A stretch of 64,000 nt of DNA from Streptomyces sp. NBC_01294 (GCF_035917235.1 NZ_CP108423.1:1488001-1552000), one strand, 5' to 3'. Positions 9,042 through 17,904 are shown, counted from the stretch's first letter. Numbers and translations are program-made. Notes: a model not told the origin generated them from the letters alone.

Positions 9042-9146
9042 TCACATCCTGCGCATGCGCAGGTAGCGCCGGAGGTCGGGGAAGACGACGGCGAGGACCG
9101 CGGCGAGGGCGGCGGCCGCGGCCCCGCCGATGACGGCGTTCTTCAT
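9042..9146 (-). CDS. 34-residue microprotein, DUF6893-like
   Basis: ATG at 9146 with a strong GAGGAGA 6 bases upstream. The product is MKNAVIGGAAAAAL followed by an Ala/Val helix and a basic end, DLRRYLRMRRM. One short hydrophobic helix (about 4-22) and a cationic tail suggest a tiny membrane-associated protein. From memory this resembles the actinobacterial DUF6893 small-protein family, which shares an RYLRMR-type end. It lies between the maturation protease stop and hypA, inside the hydrogenase locus and on its strand. Function unknown. Confidence 0.75.
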   Translation of the reverse strand: MKNAVIGGAAAAALAAVLAVVFPDLRRYLRMRRM

Positions 9147-9155
9147 GGGTTCTCC

Positions 9156-9695
9156 TCAGTTCGCGGCGAGGTCCGCCGGCTTCGTCGTGGACGGGTCGCG
9201 GATCAGGTCCAGGGCCATGCGTACGGCCTCGGGGACGGCTGCGGTCACGGGTGCGCTCAGTCCGATGCCCTCCTCGACGCAGGCCGGTTCGCAGCCGAGG
9301 ACCAGGGTGCGCCGCGGTGGGGTGGTGCCGGTTCCGGCGCACAGGGTGTCCAGCAGTGCGAGGACGGCGTCCGGGGACATGTGGTGGCCGTCGAGCACGG
9401 CGCCGCCGCCGGGCCGGCCGGCCGGCGGGGCCGAGCCGGAGTCGGCGTCGGCGCCGGCCTCGATGAGGTAGAGCGTGCCCGGCTCGCCGCCGCGCGCGGT
9501 GGCGTCGACCAGCAGGAGCGTGTCGTAGCCGTCGAGGAGCTGGTAGGCGAGGTGGACTCCGCGCACGCCGAAGTCCACCACCTCGACGTCGTCGGGCAGC
9601 GGCTGCGCGGCCAGCGCCCGCACGGTCTCGACGCCGAAGCCGTCGTCGCCGAGGAAGACGTTGCCGATGCCCGCGACCAGGACCCTGCCGCTCAC
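9156..9695 (-). CDS. Hydrogenase maturation endopeptidase (HupD/HybD type)
   Basis: 179 residues from a GTG at 9695 that overlaps the preceding stop (GTGA). The peptidase trims the large-subunit C-terminus after nickel insertion. The M52-family start GIGNVFLGDDGFGVE is clear; nickel-sensing residues by analogy with HybD are Asp18, Asp64 (LVDAT) and His104/His105 (DGHHMSP). Only one such protease is present, matching the single large subunit, whose predicted cleavage is after His571. The open frame upstream to 11210 is a shadow. Confidence 0.9.
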   Translation of the reverse strand: MSGRVLVAGIGNVFLGDDGFGVETVRALAAQPLPDDVEVVDFGVRGVHLAYQLLDGYDTLLLVDATARGGEPGTLYLIEAGADADSGSAPPAGRPGGGAVLDGHHMSPDAVLALLDTLCAGTGTTPPRRTLVLGCEPACVEEGIGLSAPVTAAVPEAVRMALDLIRDPSTTKPADLAAN

Positions 9696-11173
9696 GCGCC
9701 CTCCAGGGGGGTGACCTCGTCGGGCTGGAAGTAGAGGAACCGGCCCTGCTCGCGGCGGATGTCGGCGCCCGGGTCGTCCTCCACGGTGACGGCGAGGTGC
9801 ACTCCGCCGTCGACGTCGTGCAGGACGGCCTCGACCAGCGCGGCGCGGCCCTGGAGGAACAGGTCCTGGGCGTCGGTGCGCCGCAGTCCGGGGCGCAGCA
9901 GGACGCGCGTGCCGGGGCCCACCGAGGTGCCGTCGATCGTGATCCGGTCGCGGGCCGGGTCCGCGGTGTCCGCCCGGGCCGGGTCCCACCAGGGGGTGTC
10001 GGGCCTGAACACGTCGTCCGGGTCCGGGAGTTCCGCGATCAGCGGCGGCTGGTCCGGGCCGGTGACCTCCCGCAGGGCGCGCACCGCGCCGTGCAGCCGT
10101 TCCAGCACTTCGGGGGGCATGGAGTCGGCGAGGTCGATCACGGCGGCCGCCCGGGCGTCCGTACCGCGCGCCTCGCGCTTCTCCTGGTCGGTCAGGGCTG
10201 CCGTGCGCAGGGCGAGGATCTCGTCGATCTCGGTGGCGTCGTACATGGCGCCCACGCTCTCGGGCGCGATGGCCGGGTGGTCCTCCAGGATGATCGGGGA
10301 GGACAGGACGACGTCGGCGCGGCCGGGTTCGCCCGCGAGGACCGGCCAGGTGTGGCGGTTGACGCAGGCGGCCACCGCCTCCCTGGCCCACTCGGGCGGG
10401 TCGGTCATGGACAGGAAGGACCCGGAGTCGAGGCCGAGCAGGAGGTGGGCGGCGACCAGCGAGCGGGGCAGCGCGGCCTCCCGGTCGACGGACCCGGCCG
10501 ACCCGGCCGACCCGGTACCCCGGGCGGCGCCGGAACCGGCCTCGGCGCCGGCCTCCGGGGTCCACGGGCTGGTGTTCTCGACCACGGCCCGGAGCCGCAG
10601 CACCCGGTAGGCGCCGTCGAGTTCGGTGGCCCGCAGCCGCACGACGCCTTCGATCTCCTCGGTGCGCCGCACCAGGCGGCCCGCGATCCGCCCGTCGGCG
10701 TCGCGGACGGTCTCGACGTCGTCGCGGGCGGGCCGGCGGAAGGGGATGGCGACGCCGCCGTCCGCCAGCTCGGCCACGGGGACGGACAGCTCGACCCGCT
10801 CCTCGGTCCCCTCGTCCCAGGGAACGAGGACCCGGTCGGCCAGGTGCAGTTCGGGGACCTCGGCGAACTCTCCGTCGTCCAGCGCCTGTTGGACCGTACG
10901 GCGCTGCGCGTGCAGGAAGCGCAGCTCCAGGGCGAGCGTCGCCCCGCCCCGCGGCTCCATCAGGACCTCGGTCTGCTGGAAGACGTGCTCGTCGTGCGCG
11001 CGGCCCCACGCGGGGGGCACGAGGACGCCGAACTGCCAGCGCAGCCGGTTCTTCGCCGCCGAGGCCCGGTACGGGTAGAGCACGTACCCCTCGAGGAGGA
11101 CGGCGTCGGCCACCTGCCGGGCGACGGCGAAGCGGGAGTCCGGGGCGGTCGTCGTGGTCGGGGATCCGGTCAC
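9692..11173 (-). CDS. Uncharacterised hydrogenase-locus protein, 493 aa
   Basis: GTG at 11173 overlaps the stop of the preceding gene (GTGA), and the stop overlaps the protease start. No signal peptide, transmembrane helix or Cys-rich cluster is visible, so it is probably cytosolic. The N-terminus YVLYPYRASAAKNRLRW is strongly protein-like; a Gly/Ser/Ala linker (GSAGSAGSV) sits near residue 225 and a MYDATEIDEILALRT motif near 307. I recognise it only as a protein encoded within group 1h hydrogenase operons of actinobacteria, and no biochemical role is known to me. The overlaps imply stoichiometric synthesis with its neighbours. Confidence 0.8.
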   Translation of the reverse strand: MTGSPTTTTAPDSRFAVARQVADAVLLEGYVLYPYRASAAKNRLRWQFGVLVPPAWGRAHDEHVFQQTEVLMEPRGGATLALELRFLHAQRRTVQQALDDGEFAEVPELHLADRVLVPWDEGTEERVELSVPVAELADGGVAIPFRRPARDDVETVRDADGRIAGRLVRRTEEIEGVVRLRATELDGAYRVLRLRAVVENTSPWTPEAGAEAGSGAARGTGSAGSAGSVDREAALPRSLVAAHLLLGLDSGSFLSMTDPPEWAREAVAACVNRHTWPVLAGEPGRADVVLSSPIILEDHPAIAPESVGAMYDATEIDEILALRTAALTDQEKREARGTDARAAAVIDLADSMPPEVLERLHGAVRALREVTGPDQPPLIAELPDPDDVFRPDTPWWDPARADTADPARDRITIDGTSVGPGTRVLLRPGLRRTDAQDLFLQGRAALVEAVLHDVDGGVHLAVTVEDDPGADIRREQGRFLYFQPDEVTPLEGA

Positions 11174-11877
11174 GGAGCCGTCCTCTCGGTGAGGCGCGGC
11201 AGGATCGCACCCAGCCGTACGGCGCCGGGGGGCGGCTGCGGCGGGGCGGCCGTGTCCAGCAGGGCCCGTACGGTCGCCTCCCACGAGGCGAGCGCGTGGC
11301 GGGAACGGAAGGCCAGCAGCTCGTCCATGGTGTCGCGGGGCAGCCGCAGCCAGCCGCAGCCGGGGAAGTGCTGCTCGATCGTCTCGCGCCACACGGCCAC
11401 GGGCATCCGGTACGTGGCTTCGCGGTCCCAGGGCACCGGCTCGACCCGGAAGCCCCCGTCGCCGGTGAAGGCGGTGCCGGAGAACAGCATGAGCAGCGGC
11501 ACCTCGCCGTCTTCGAGGGCTTCGAAGTACCGGGTCGAGGCGATGTCCATGTCGTAGGTGCACGGCACGACGAGATCCGTCTCGGTCTCCCCGGTGAAGC
11601 TGGGGACCATGACCGAGACCTGGGCGAACTGCACGGGCTGGAGGGTGTTGCCCCAGCGGGAGCGCTCGCCGAACAGGTCCGCCAGTCCCTCGGCCTCGGC
11701 GGCGGCGTAGCTGCGCCGGGCCGGTTCGATGCGGATCTGGCAGCGCAGGGCGAGGGCGTGCACCCGGCCGCCTCCGGCTGCGGTGATGCGCAGCCGGAAG
11801 ACGAGCGTGGGTCCGGCGGCGTAGGCGTCGGCGCGCACCCCGGTGCAGGTGAAGGCGAACTCCGTCCGCGCGGTCAT
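11170..11877 (-). CDS. Hydrogenase-locus protein, DUF6084-like
   Basis: 235 residues, ATG with AAGGAGT, overlapping the upstream stop (ATGA). It looks soluble and beta-rich: alternating hydrophobic strands (FAFTCTGVRAD, LVFRLRITAAGG, LALRCQIRIEPARR) and a conserved WGNTLQPVQFAQVSV stretch. Aromatic residues cluster near the C-terminus (WLRLPRDTMDELLAF). From memory it matches the DUF6084 family found beside high-affinity hydrogenases. Function unknown; possibly a scaffold or assembly factor for the large oligomeric enzyme (inference). Confidence 0.8.
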   Translation of the reverse strand: MTARTEFAFTCTGVRADAYAAGPTLVFRLRITAAGGGRVHALALRCQIRIEPARRSYAAAEAEGLADLFGERSRWGNTLQPVQFAQVSVMVPSFTGETETDLVVPCTYDMDIASTRYFEALEDGEVPLLMLFSGTAFTGDGGFRVEPVPWDREATYRMPVAVWRETIEQHFPGCGWLRLPRDTMDELLAFRSRHALASWEATVRALLDTAAPPQPPPGAVRLGAILPRLTERTAP

Positions 11878-12524
11878 CGGACTCCTTCTTCCGCGAGCAC
11901 CCGGGAGCGCCGCTCCACCCGCTCGAAGAAGTCCTGCAGCGCGGCCCGGGCCTCAGCGCCGCCGTCGAAGCCCTGCCACAGCAGCCTCATCCGGCCGACC
12001 AGTTCGTAGCAGATGTCGATCGGCACCAGGTAGCACTCGGTCCGGCCCTGCGAGCGGCGCAGCAGCAGCGCCTCCACGTCGGGCTGGAGCAGCGCCGCCA
12101 GCCGGCCGGCGCCCAGGACGGTCTGCCAGGTCTCGGGGTCGAGTTCGCTCTCGGTGGCTCCGGCCGGGCTCGGGTAGAGGGCGACCAGCCGGTCGAGGGC
12201 GGCGTTGCGGAAGAAGAACGCGACGCCGACGGGGATCTGGAGGAGTTCCCACGCGCCCTCGTCGAGCCGGTGGCCGGGGTCGGTGAGGTAGCGGTCGGGG
12301 ACGGCCCGCAGCCGCCCGGTGGTCGCGCCCGGCCGGTCGAACAGCAGGGCGCAGGCGGTGCAGGCGCAGACCAGCGTTCGCTTCTCGGTCTCCACCAGGT
12401 GGCGGTGGCCCTCCCGGGGCACCACCACCCCGCACAGTTCACAGGTCTCGGGCCGGGGCGGGCGCGGGCCCGCGAACCTGCGCAGCCCGCGCGGTCCGTC
12501 CCTGCGGACACCGGGCCCGGTCAC
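11874..12524 (-). CDS. Hydrogenase-locus metal-binding protein, DUF5947-like
   Basis: 216 residues from a GTG at 12524 overlapping the NifU-like stop (GTGA). The N-terminal part holds a Cys set, CELC (28, 31) and CACTAC (53, 55, 58), resembling a zinc ribbon or rubredoxin-like site. The rest is alpha/beta with IPVGVAFFFRNAALDRLVALYPSPAGA and CYLVPIDICYELVGRMR. From memory it corresponds to DUF5947. A redox or metal role in electron transfer from the hydrogenase is plausible but inferred. Upstream frame to 12965 overlaps the NifU-like gene and is rejected. Confidence 0.8.
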   Translation of the reverse strand: MTGPGVRRDGPRGLRRFAGPRPPRPETCELCGVVVPREGHRHLVETEKRTLVCACTACALLFDRPGATTGRLRAVPDRYLTDPGHRLDEGAWELLQIPVGVAFFFRNAALDRLVALYPSPAGATESELDPETWQTVLGAGRLAALLQPDVEALLLRRSQGRTECYLVPIDICYELVGRMRLLWQGFDGGAEARAALQDFFERVERRSRVLAEEGVR

Positions 12525-13051
12525 GGCACCCGCGCCGGGCTGGGGGGCCGGGTGCCGATCTGCAGGAGGGCGGGCGGCGGGGCCGCGGCGGGCTCCGTCT
12601 CCACGCTCGTCACCTCGGGGGCGAAGCCGGCCAGGATGTCCTCCAGCGTCTGCCCGGCGGCGTCGTCCTGGCCGCCGGAGCCGCAGCCGCAGCCGGTGGG
12701 GGCGGCGCCGGGGCGCAGCCGCAGGACGCCGGTGGCCTCGTCGAAGCCGACCAGCTCCACCGGTTCGCCCGCGCAGGCCAGGGCGCGCCCGATCCGGGTG
12801 CGCACGTCCTCGGGGTGCAGGCCGTGCAGGGCGAGCAGGCTCGCCACGAGTTCGTCGTCGTACACCGCCTCGAGCGCGCCGTCCTCCAGCTTCTCGACGA
12901 TCCGGGCGAGCCCGGCGCCGTAGAAGTCCATGAGGACGCGCACCAGTTCCTCGGCCGCGGCGCACGCCGCCCGGTCGCCGGTGGCGGCGATCCGGTCGAG
13001 CACCTCTTCGACCCTGCGCCCGGCCTGCGGGGCGTCGATCACCGCGCTCAT
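12521..13051 (-). CDS. NifU-like domain protein
   Basis: 176 residues, ATG at 13051 overlapping the hhyL stop (ATGA). The N-terminal 75 residues are helical; the central part (LVASLLALHGLHPEDVRTRI) resembles the NifU C-terminal domain that carries iron-sulfur clusters, and a CGCGSGG motif near residue 130 supplies two Cys. NifU-like genes next to hydrogenase structural genes are typical of group 1h loci. It may help build or repair the Fe-S clusters of HhyS. The C-terminal 40 residues are Ala/Pro-rich. Confidence 0.8.
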   Translation of the reverse strand: MSAVIDAPQAGRRVEEVLDRIAATGDRAACAAAEELVRVLMDFYGAGLARIVEKLEDGALEAVYDDELVASLLALHGLHPEDVRTRIGRALACAGEPVELVGFDEATGVLRLRPGAAPTGCGCGSGGQDDAAGQTLEDILAGFAPEVTSVETEPAAAPPPALLQIGTRPPSPARVP

Positions 13052-14832
13052 CCGCCCAGTCCGCTCAGGCCGGTGGGCACGTGCATCGTCTTGACCGTCT
13101 TGCCGCCGCCGACGTACATGTGCACGCCGCAGGGCAGACAGGGGTCGAAGCTGCGCACCGCGCGCATGATGTCGATGCCCTTGAAGTTCTCCGGGGTGTT
13201 CTCCTCGAAGATCGGGGTGTTCTGCACGGCGTCCTCGTACGGTCCGGGCGTGCCGAAGGTGTCGCGGGTGCTGGCGTTCCACGGGGTCGGCGGGTACGGG
13301 TGGTAGTTGGCGATCTTCCCGTCGCGGATGACCATGTGGTGCGAGAGGACGCCCCGTACGGCCTCGGTGAAGCCGACGCCGATGGCCTCGTCCGGCACCT
13401 CGAACTTCTCCCAGGTCTGGGTGCGTCCGGCCCGTACCTCGGCGAGGCCCTTCTCGGCGCAGTGCAGGGCGATGGCGGCCGCGTACGCCTGGAAGTACGT
13501 GCGGGCGCGGTTGCGCTCCAGCGCGTTGCTCCACTTCGGGATCTTCCACTCGAAGCGGGTCTCGGGCTTGGTCATCGTCCGCGGCAGGGTGATGACCACG
13601 CTGTTCCCGGTCGCCTGGACGTAGTCGGTGTGGACGAGCCCGGACAGGGCGGTGGACCACAGGCGGGCGATGGGGCCGCCGCCGGTGTCGAGGGCGAGGT
13701 GGTCCTTGCCGTCGAACCAGCGGGGCGACATCACCCAGCTGTACTTGTCGTCGAAGTTCCGCTTCTGCGGGGCGGGGATCGTGTGCTGGTTCCACGGGTG
13801 GCGGGGGTCCACCGGGTTGCCGAGCGGGTCGTGCGTGACGAACTGCTCCTGGCCCTGCCAGTCGTCGTAGTACGAGCTGCCCAGCAGGATGCGGATGCCG
13901 AGGTTGATCTCGGTCAGGTCGTTGGTGACCAGCTTGCCGTCGACGACCACGCCCGGGGTGACGAACATCTTCCGTCCCCAGTCGGTCATGTTGGCGTACG
14001 TGAAGTCGCAGTACTCGGGGTCGTTGAGGGCGCCCCAGCAGCCGAGCAGCACGCGCCGGCGGCCTACCTCCTCGTACCCGGGCAGGGCCTCGTAGAAGAA
14101 GTCGAAGAGGTCGTCGTGGAGGGGGACGACCTTCTTCATGAACTCGCAGTACCGCATGAGGCGGCTCATGTAGTCCGTGAAGAGCTGGACGGAGGCGATG
14201 GTGCCGACGCCGCCCGGGTAGAGCGTGGAGGGGTGCACGTGGCGCCCCTCCATCAGACAGAACATCTCGCGCGTGTAGCGGCTGACCTGGAGCGCCTCGC
14301 GGTAGAATTCGCCCTCGATGGGGTTGAGGGAGCGCATGATGTCGGCGATGGTCTTGTAGCCGTGCTCCCCCGCGTGCGGGGACGGCGTGCGCTCGGCGAG
14401 CTCCAGGACGCCCGGGTTGGTCTCGCGGACCATCTTCTCGCAGTAGTCGACCCCGACCAGGTTCTCCTGGAAGATGTTGTGGTCGAACATGTACTCCGCC
14501 GACTCGCCGAGGTTGATGATCCACTCGGCGAGGTGGGGCGGCTTCACCCCGTAGGCCATGTTCTGCGCGTACACGGAGCAGGTGGCGTGGTTGTCACCGC
14601 AGATCCCGCAGATGCGGCTGGTGATGAAGTGCGCGTCGCGGGGGTCCTTGCCGCGCATGAAGACGCTGTAGCCGCGGAAGACCGACGAGGTGCTGTAGCA
14701 CTCCGCGACCCGCTTCTGCTTGAAGTCGATCTTCGTGTGGATGCCGAGACTGCCCACGATCCGGGTGATCGGATCCCAGGCCATCTCCACCAGGCCGCTG
14801 CCGTCGCCGGCCGCCTTCGTGTTCGGTGCCAT
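13048..14832 (-). CDS. hhyL: [NiFe]-hydrogenase large subunit, group 1h
   Basis: 594 residues, ATG with GGAAGAG upstream. It binds the NiFe(CN)2CO centre that oxidises H2. The L1 motif RICGICGDNH has Cys75, Cys78 and His82; the L2 motif DPCLPCGVH has Cys565, Cys568 and His571. Cleavage after His571 would release a 23-residue C-terminal peptide (MYVGG to GLSGLGG). The RICGICGDNH signature with the downstream accessory set indicates the high-affinity actinobacterial type that takes up atmospheric H2. The stop overlaps the NifU-like start; hhyS ends 65 bases upstream. Confidence 0.96.
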   Translation of the reverse strand: MAPNTKAAGDGSGLVEMAWDPITRIVGSLGIHTKIDFKQKRVAECYSTSSVFRGYSVFMRGKDPRDAHFITSRICGICGDNHATCSVYAQNMAYGVKPPHLAEWIINLGESAEYMFDHNIFQENLVGVDYCEKMVRETNPGVLELAERTPSPHAGEHGYKTIADIMRSLNPIEGEFYREALQVSRYTREMFCLMEGRHVHPSTLYPGGVGTIASVQLFTDYMSRLMRYCEFMKKVVPLHDDLFDFFYEALPGYEEVGRRRVLLGCWGALNDPEYCDFTYANMTDWGRKMFVTPGVVVDGKLVTNDLTEINLGIRILLGSSYYDDWQGQEQFVTHDPLGNPVDPRHPWNQHTIPAPQKRNFDDKYSWVMSPRWFDGKDHLALDTGGGPIARLWSTALSGLVHTDYVQATGNSVVITLPRTMTKPETRFEWKIPKWSNALERNRARTYFQAYAAAIALHCAEKGLAEVRAGRTQTWEKFEVPDEAIGVGFTEAVRGVLSHHMVIRDGKIANYHPYPPTPWNASTRDTFGTPGPYEDAVQNTPIFEENTPENFKGIDIMRAVRSFDPCLPCGVHMYVGGGKTVKTMHVPTGLSGLGG

Positions 14833-14897
14833 CGTCTCTTCCGTGACCCTTCTTCGGTGCGGGGAGCGGGACTTTCTGCGTGCTGCGGGACGGGACG

Positions 14898-15953
14898 TCA
14901 CCAGGGCGGGCGGTAGCCCGTGGTCAGGCCACGGCCCGCGTGCCTCCACTTCGGTTCCTGGTCCACGGTGTGCGCGGTGACCGACCGGAGCTTGCGGATC
15001 ACGGCGCCGTACGCGCCGCTCGCCGTGACGGAGACCCTGGCCCCGGGGGGTTCGTCCATGAAGGGCATGAACTTGTCGGGGAAGCCGGGCATCGTGCAGG
15101 CGATGCAGATGCCGCCGACGTTCGGGCAGCCGCCGATGCCGTTCATCCAGCCGCGCTTGGGGACGTTGCACTTGACGACGGGACCCCAGCAGCCGAGCTT
15201 GACCAGGCAGAGCGGGGAGTCGTAGGTCTCGGCGAACTGGCCCTGCTCGTAGTAGCCGGCGCGGTCGCAGCCCTCGTGGACGGTGGCGCCGAAGAGCCAG
15301 GTCGGGCGCAGCTTGTCGTCGAGGGGGATCATCGGGGCCGAGCCCGCCGCCTGGTAGAGCAGGTAGGTCAGGGTCTCCGAGAAGTTGTCCGGCTGGATCG
15401 GGCAGCCCGGCACGCACACGATCGGGATGCCGGCCTTCGACGTCCAGTCCCAGCCCAGGTAGTCGGGCACGCCCATGGCGCCCGTCGGGTTGCCCTCCAT
15501 CGCGTGGATGCCGCCGTACGTGGCGCAGGTGCCGATGGCGACGACGGCGAGGGCCTTGGGGGCCAGCCGGTCGATCCACTCGCTGGTGGTGATGGGCTGG
15601 CCGGTCTCCGGGTCGTCGCCGAAGCCGCACCAGTAGCCCTCGGGCTTGATCTTCTCGTTGGGGATCGAGCCCTCGACCACCAGGACGAACGGATCGATCT
15701 CGCCCCGTTCGCCCTTGAAGAACCACTCGATGAACGTGTCCGCGCCGCCGACCGGGCCGCATTCGAAGTCGATCAGGGGCCAGTGCACGGCGATCTTGGG
15801 CAGACCGGGCAGCACGCCGGTCACGATCTCCTCGATGCTCGGCTGCATCGCCGCCGTGAGGGACACGGAGTCGCCGTCGCAGCTCAGGCCCGCGTTGATC
15901 CAGAGGATGTGGATCGGGGGGTCTTCGACCGGGTCCTTCGTAGGTGCGGCCAT
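14898..15953 (-). CDS. hhyS: [NiFe]-hydrogenase small subunit, group 1h
   Basis: 351 residues, ATG with GAGGAGGC upstream. It carries three Fe-S clusters passing electrons from HhyL. There is no twin-arginine signal, so the enzyme is predicted to face the cytoplasm. The first cluster motif is SCDGDS: Cys25 is kept but the second expected Cys is Asp28, the 3Cys-1Asp proximal cluster known from the Ralstonia eutropha actinobacterial-type hydrogenase. Later cluster ligands are in IGTCATYGG, CVPGCPIQPDN, VHEGCDRAGYYEQGQF, CLVKLGCWGPVVKCNV and CPNVGGICIACTMPGFPDK. Confidence 0.96.
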   Translation of the reverse strand: MAAPTKDPVEDPPIHILWINAGLSCDGDSVSLTAAMQPSIEEIVTGVLPGLPKIAVHWPLIDFECGPVGGADTFIEWFFKGERGEIDPFVLVVEGSIPNEKIKPEGYWCGFGDDPETGQPITTSEWIDRLAPKALAVVAIGTCATYGGIHAMEGNPTGAMGVPDYLGWDWTSKAGIPIVCVPGCPIQPDNFSETLTYLLYQAAGSAPMIPLDDKLRPTWLFGATVHEGCDRAGYYEQGQFAETYDSPLCLVKLGCWGPVVKCNVPKRGWMNGIGGCPNVGGICIACTMPGFPDKFMPFMDEPPGARVSVTASGAYGAVIRKLRSVTAHTVDQEPKWRHAGRGLTTGYRPPW

Positions 15954-15990
15954 TGGGATGCCTCCTCGGGGAGGGGATCAGAACGGGAGG

Positions 15991-16023
15991 GGGTGGAGGG
16001 AGGGCGGCCTGCCTTCCCCACCC
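15991..16023 (-). terminator. Imperfect hairpin between hypX and hhyS
   Basis: Outer arms GGGTGG / CCACCC with a partly paired purine/pyrimidine interior, starting 7 bases after the hypX stop. It may attenuate transcription or separate hypX from hhySL mRNA. Confidence 0.35.
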
Positions 16024-16029
16024 TTCTTG

Positions 16030-17856
16030 CTAACAGCAGTCCGGGCCGGGCGCCGCGTCAGGTACGGCCAGTCCAGTGACGCCGGGCGGCGGGAGGGTCT
16101 CGGCGGGCGCGGTGGTGGTCGCGGCCCCGGCCGCGGCCGGGGTGGTGGTCGCGGTGGTGGCCGGGGAGACCCGGTCCGCCGTGGCGCGGGCCAGGTGGGG
16201 CGGGGTGGCGGCCGGACGCTCCTTGCACACGAAGGCGCGGCGCAGGGCGTGGTAGGGGGCGTCCGGGTCGAAGAAGGTCCGCCGCATCAGGGCCAGCTCG
16301 GCCTCCCGGTAGGCGGCCAGCGGCCGGATCGCCTCGTCGCGCTCGCGCGCCGCCTTCTTCTCGGCGAGCCGGGACGCGGTGGCGGGCAGGGCGGCGAGAC
16401 GGGCCGCGAGGTGCGCCGTCTCACGGGCGAAGTCCTCGGGCGCGCAGGGGACCGTACGGTCGACCAGCCCGAGCCCCTGGGCGGTGGCGGCGCTCAGCGG
16501 CAGGGCCTCGGCGGTGAGGCGGTCCGCGAGGCCGGGGCCGACGCGGCGCGGCAGGGTGTACGTCCAGTACTCGGAGCCGTACAGCCCCATCAGGCGGTAG
16601 TGCGGGTTCAGGACGACGCCCGAGCGGCACCAGACCTCGTCGGCCGCGAGAGCGAGCATGGCCCCTCCGGCGGCGGCGTTGCCGCCCAGCGCGCAGACCA
16701 CGAGGCGGTCGGTGGTGGTCAGGACCGCCTCGACGAGGTCGTCCATGGCGTTGATGTTGGCCCAGGACTCCTCGGCCGGGTCCGCGGCGGCCTCGATGAC
16801 GCCCAGGTGGATGCCGTTGGAGAAGAAGTCGCGGCCCCCGCCCAGGACCAGGACGGAGGTGGGACGGGTGCAGGCGGTGCGGTACGCGTCCAGCAGGCGG
16901 CGGCAGTGGGCGGTGCTCATCGCGCCGCCGGGGAACGAGAACGACAGGAAGCCGACCTGCCCCTCCTCGCGGTAGCCGATGTCGGCCCAGGTGCGGCGGT
17001 GGGGGCCGCTGTGCGGCGGCGCCGGAACCTCGGGCAGCGGGGGCAGCCGGTCCGCGAGCGCCAGCGTCGCGGGCAGCCTGGAGGCTGCCGGCCGTCCCGG
17101 CTCGCGGCGGGCGCGCAGTTCCGGGATCCAGACGGCGCCGTCGGCCGTGGCCCGGCAGACCGCCCCGGCCCGGGTGGCCAGCAGCGCGCCGGGCCGGCCC
17201 CGCAGGACGTCCTCGCGGTGGCCGCCGTGCAGGTACCAGTCACCGCCGAGCAGGTCGTCCCGTACGCCGGGCTGCGAGTCGGCGGCGCGCAGCGCGCGCA
17301 GGACCCGCTCGGTGCCGTCCGCCTGCCAGTCGATCCGGCGCTCCTCCTGGCGCAGGAGCGGCCGGGACCGGCCGCTCGACTGCGGCCGCGGGACGTACGT
17401 GCCGGAGGCGAAGCGCTCCACGGCGAGCAGGACCGCCTCCAGGGCCGCGTCGGCGATCTCGCCGCGGTAGAGGTCGCTCTTGCCGACCGGCGGCACCGGG
17501 CACTCGACGCTCGCCCAGACGTCGCCGGCGTCCATCTCCGCGTTGGCCTGCAGGACGGTGACGCCCCACCGGGTCTCGCCGTCCTGGACGGCCCGGTCGA
17601 GGGAGGAGGGGCCGCGGTCGCCGACCGGTCCCGGATGGACGACCAGGCAGGTGTGGGCGGCCCACACCTCCTCGGGGATGGCCGTGCGCAGCATCGGCGC
17701 GAGCACGAGGTCCGGCTGGTGACCGCGCACGGCCTCGGCCAAGGAGGCGTCGGGCAGCGCGAGTTCGACCGCCACACGGTGGCCGTGGTCGCGCAGCTCG
17801 GCGTGGACTCGCTGCGTCAGGCTGTTGAACGCGCTCGCGACGAGCAGGACGTACAC
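16030..17856 (-). CDS. hypX: HypX, CO-ligand biosynthesis for NiFe-hydrogenase
   Basis: 608 residues, GTG with GGGAG upstream. HypX makes the CO ligand aerobically from formyl-tetrahydrofolate through formyl-CoA. The N-terminal half (1-270) is formyltransferase-like with CLVVHPGPVGDRGPSSLD, replacing HPG/SLLP-type motifs. The C-terminal half (about 285-560) is enoyl-CoA hydratase/isomerase-like (GGGRDFFSNGIHLGVIEA, ALGGNAAAGGAMLALAAD). The last residues are GPDCC. Presence of hypX agrees with an aerobic organism. It is the first gene of the hydrogenase run, with a strong hairpin 17 bases upstream. Confidence 0.95.
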   Translation of the reverse strand: MYVLLVASAFNSLTQRVHAELRDHGHRVAVELALPDASLAEAVRGHQPDLVLAPMLRTAIPEEVWAAHTCLVVHPGPVGDRGPSSLDRAVQDGETRWGVTVLQANAEMDAGDVWASVECPVPPVGKSDLYRGEIADAALEAVLLAVERFASGTYVPRPQSSGRSRPLLRQEERRIDWQADGTERVLRALRAADSQPGVRDDLLGGDWYLHGGHREDVLRGRPGALLATRAGAVCRATADGAVWIPELRARREPGRPAASRLPATLALADRLPPLPEVPAPPHSGPHRRTWADIGYREEGQVGFLSFSFPGGAMSTAHCRRLLDAYRTACTRPTSVLVLGGGRDFFSNGIHLGVIEAAADPAEESWANINAMDDLVEAVLTTTDRLVVCALGGNAAAGGAMLALAADEVWCRSGVVLNPHYRLMGLYGSEYWTYTLPRRVGPGLADRLTAEALPLSAATAQGLGLVDRTVPCAPEDFARETAHLAARLAALPATASRLAEKKAARERDEAIRPLAAYREAELALMRRTFFDPDAPYHALRRAFVCKERPAATPPHLARATADRVSPATTATTTPAAAGAATTTAPAETLPPPGVTGLAVPDAAPGPDCC

Positions 17857-17872
17857 GTGATCTCCCAGCGGC

Positions 17873-17904
17873 GGCCGGGCACCGCGCGAGCGCGGTGCCC
17901 GGCC
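17873..17904 (-). promoter_or_regulatory. Perfect 15-bp inverted repeat in the hypX leader
   Basis: Arms GGCCGGGCACCGCGC / GCGCGGTGCCCGGCC around GA. It ends 17 bases before the hypX GTG, leaving no room for a promoter between it and the gene. It is therefore either a leader hairpin or attenuator, or an operator over the promoter. It could also terminate the upstream minus-strand gene. Confidence 0.6.
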
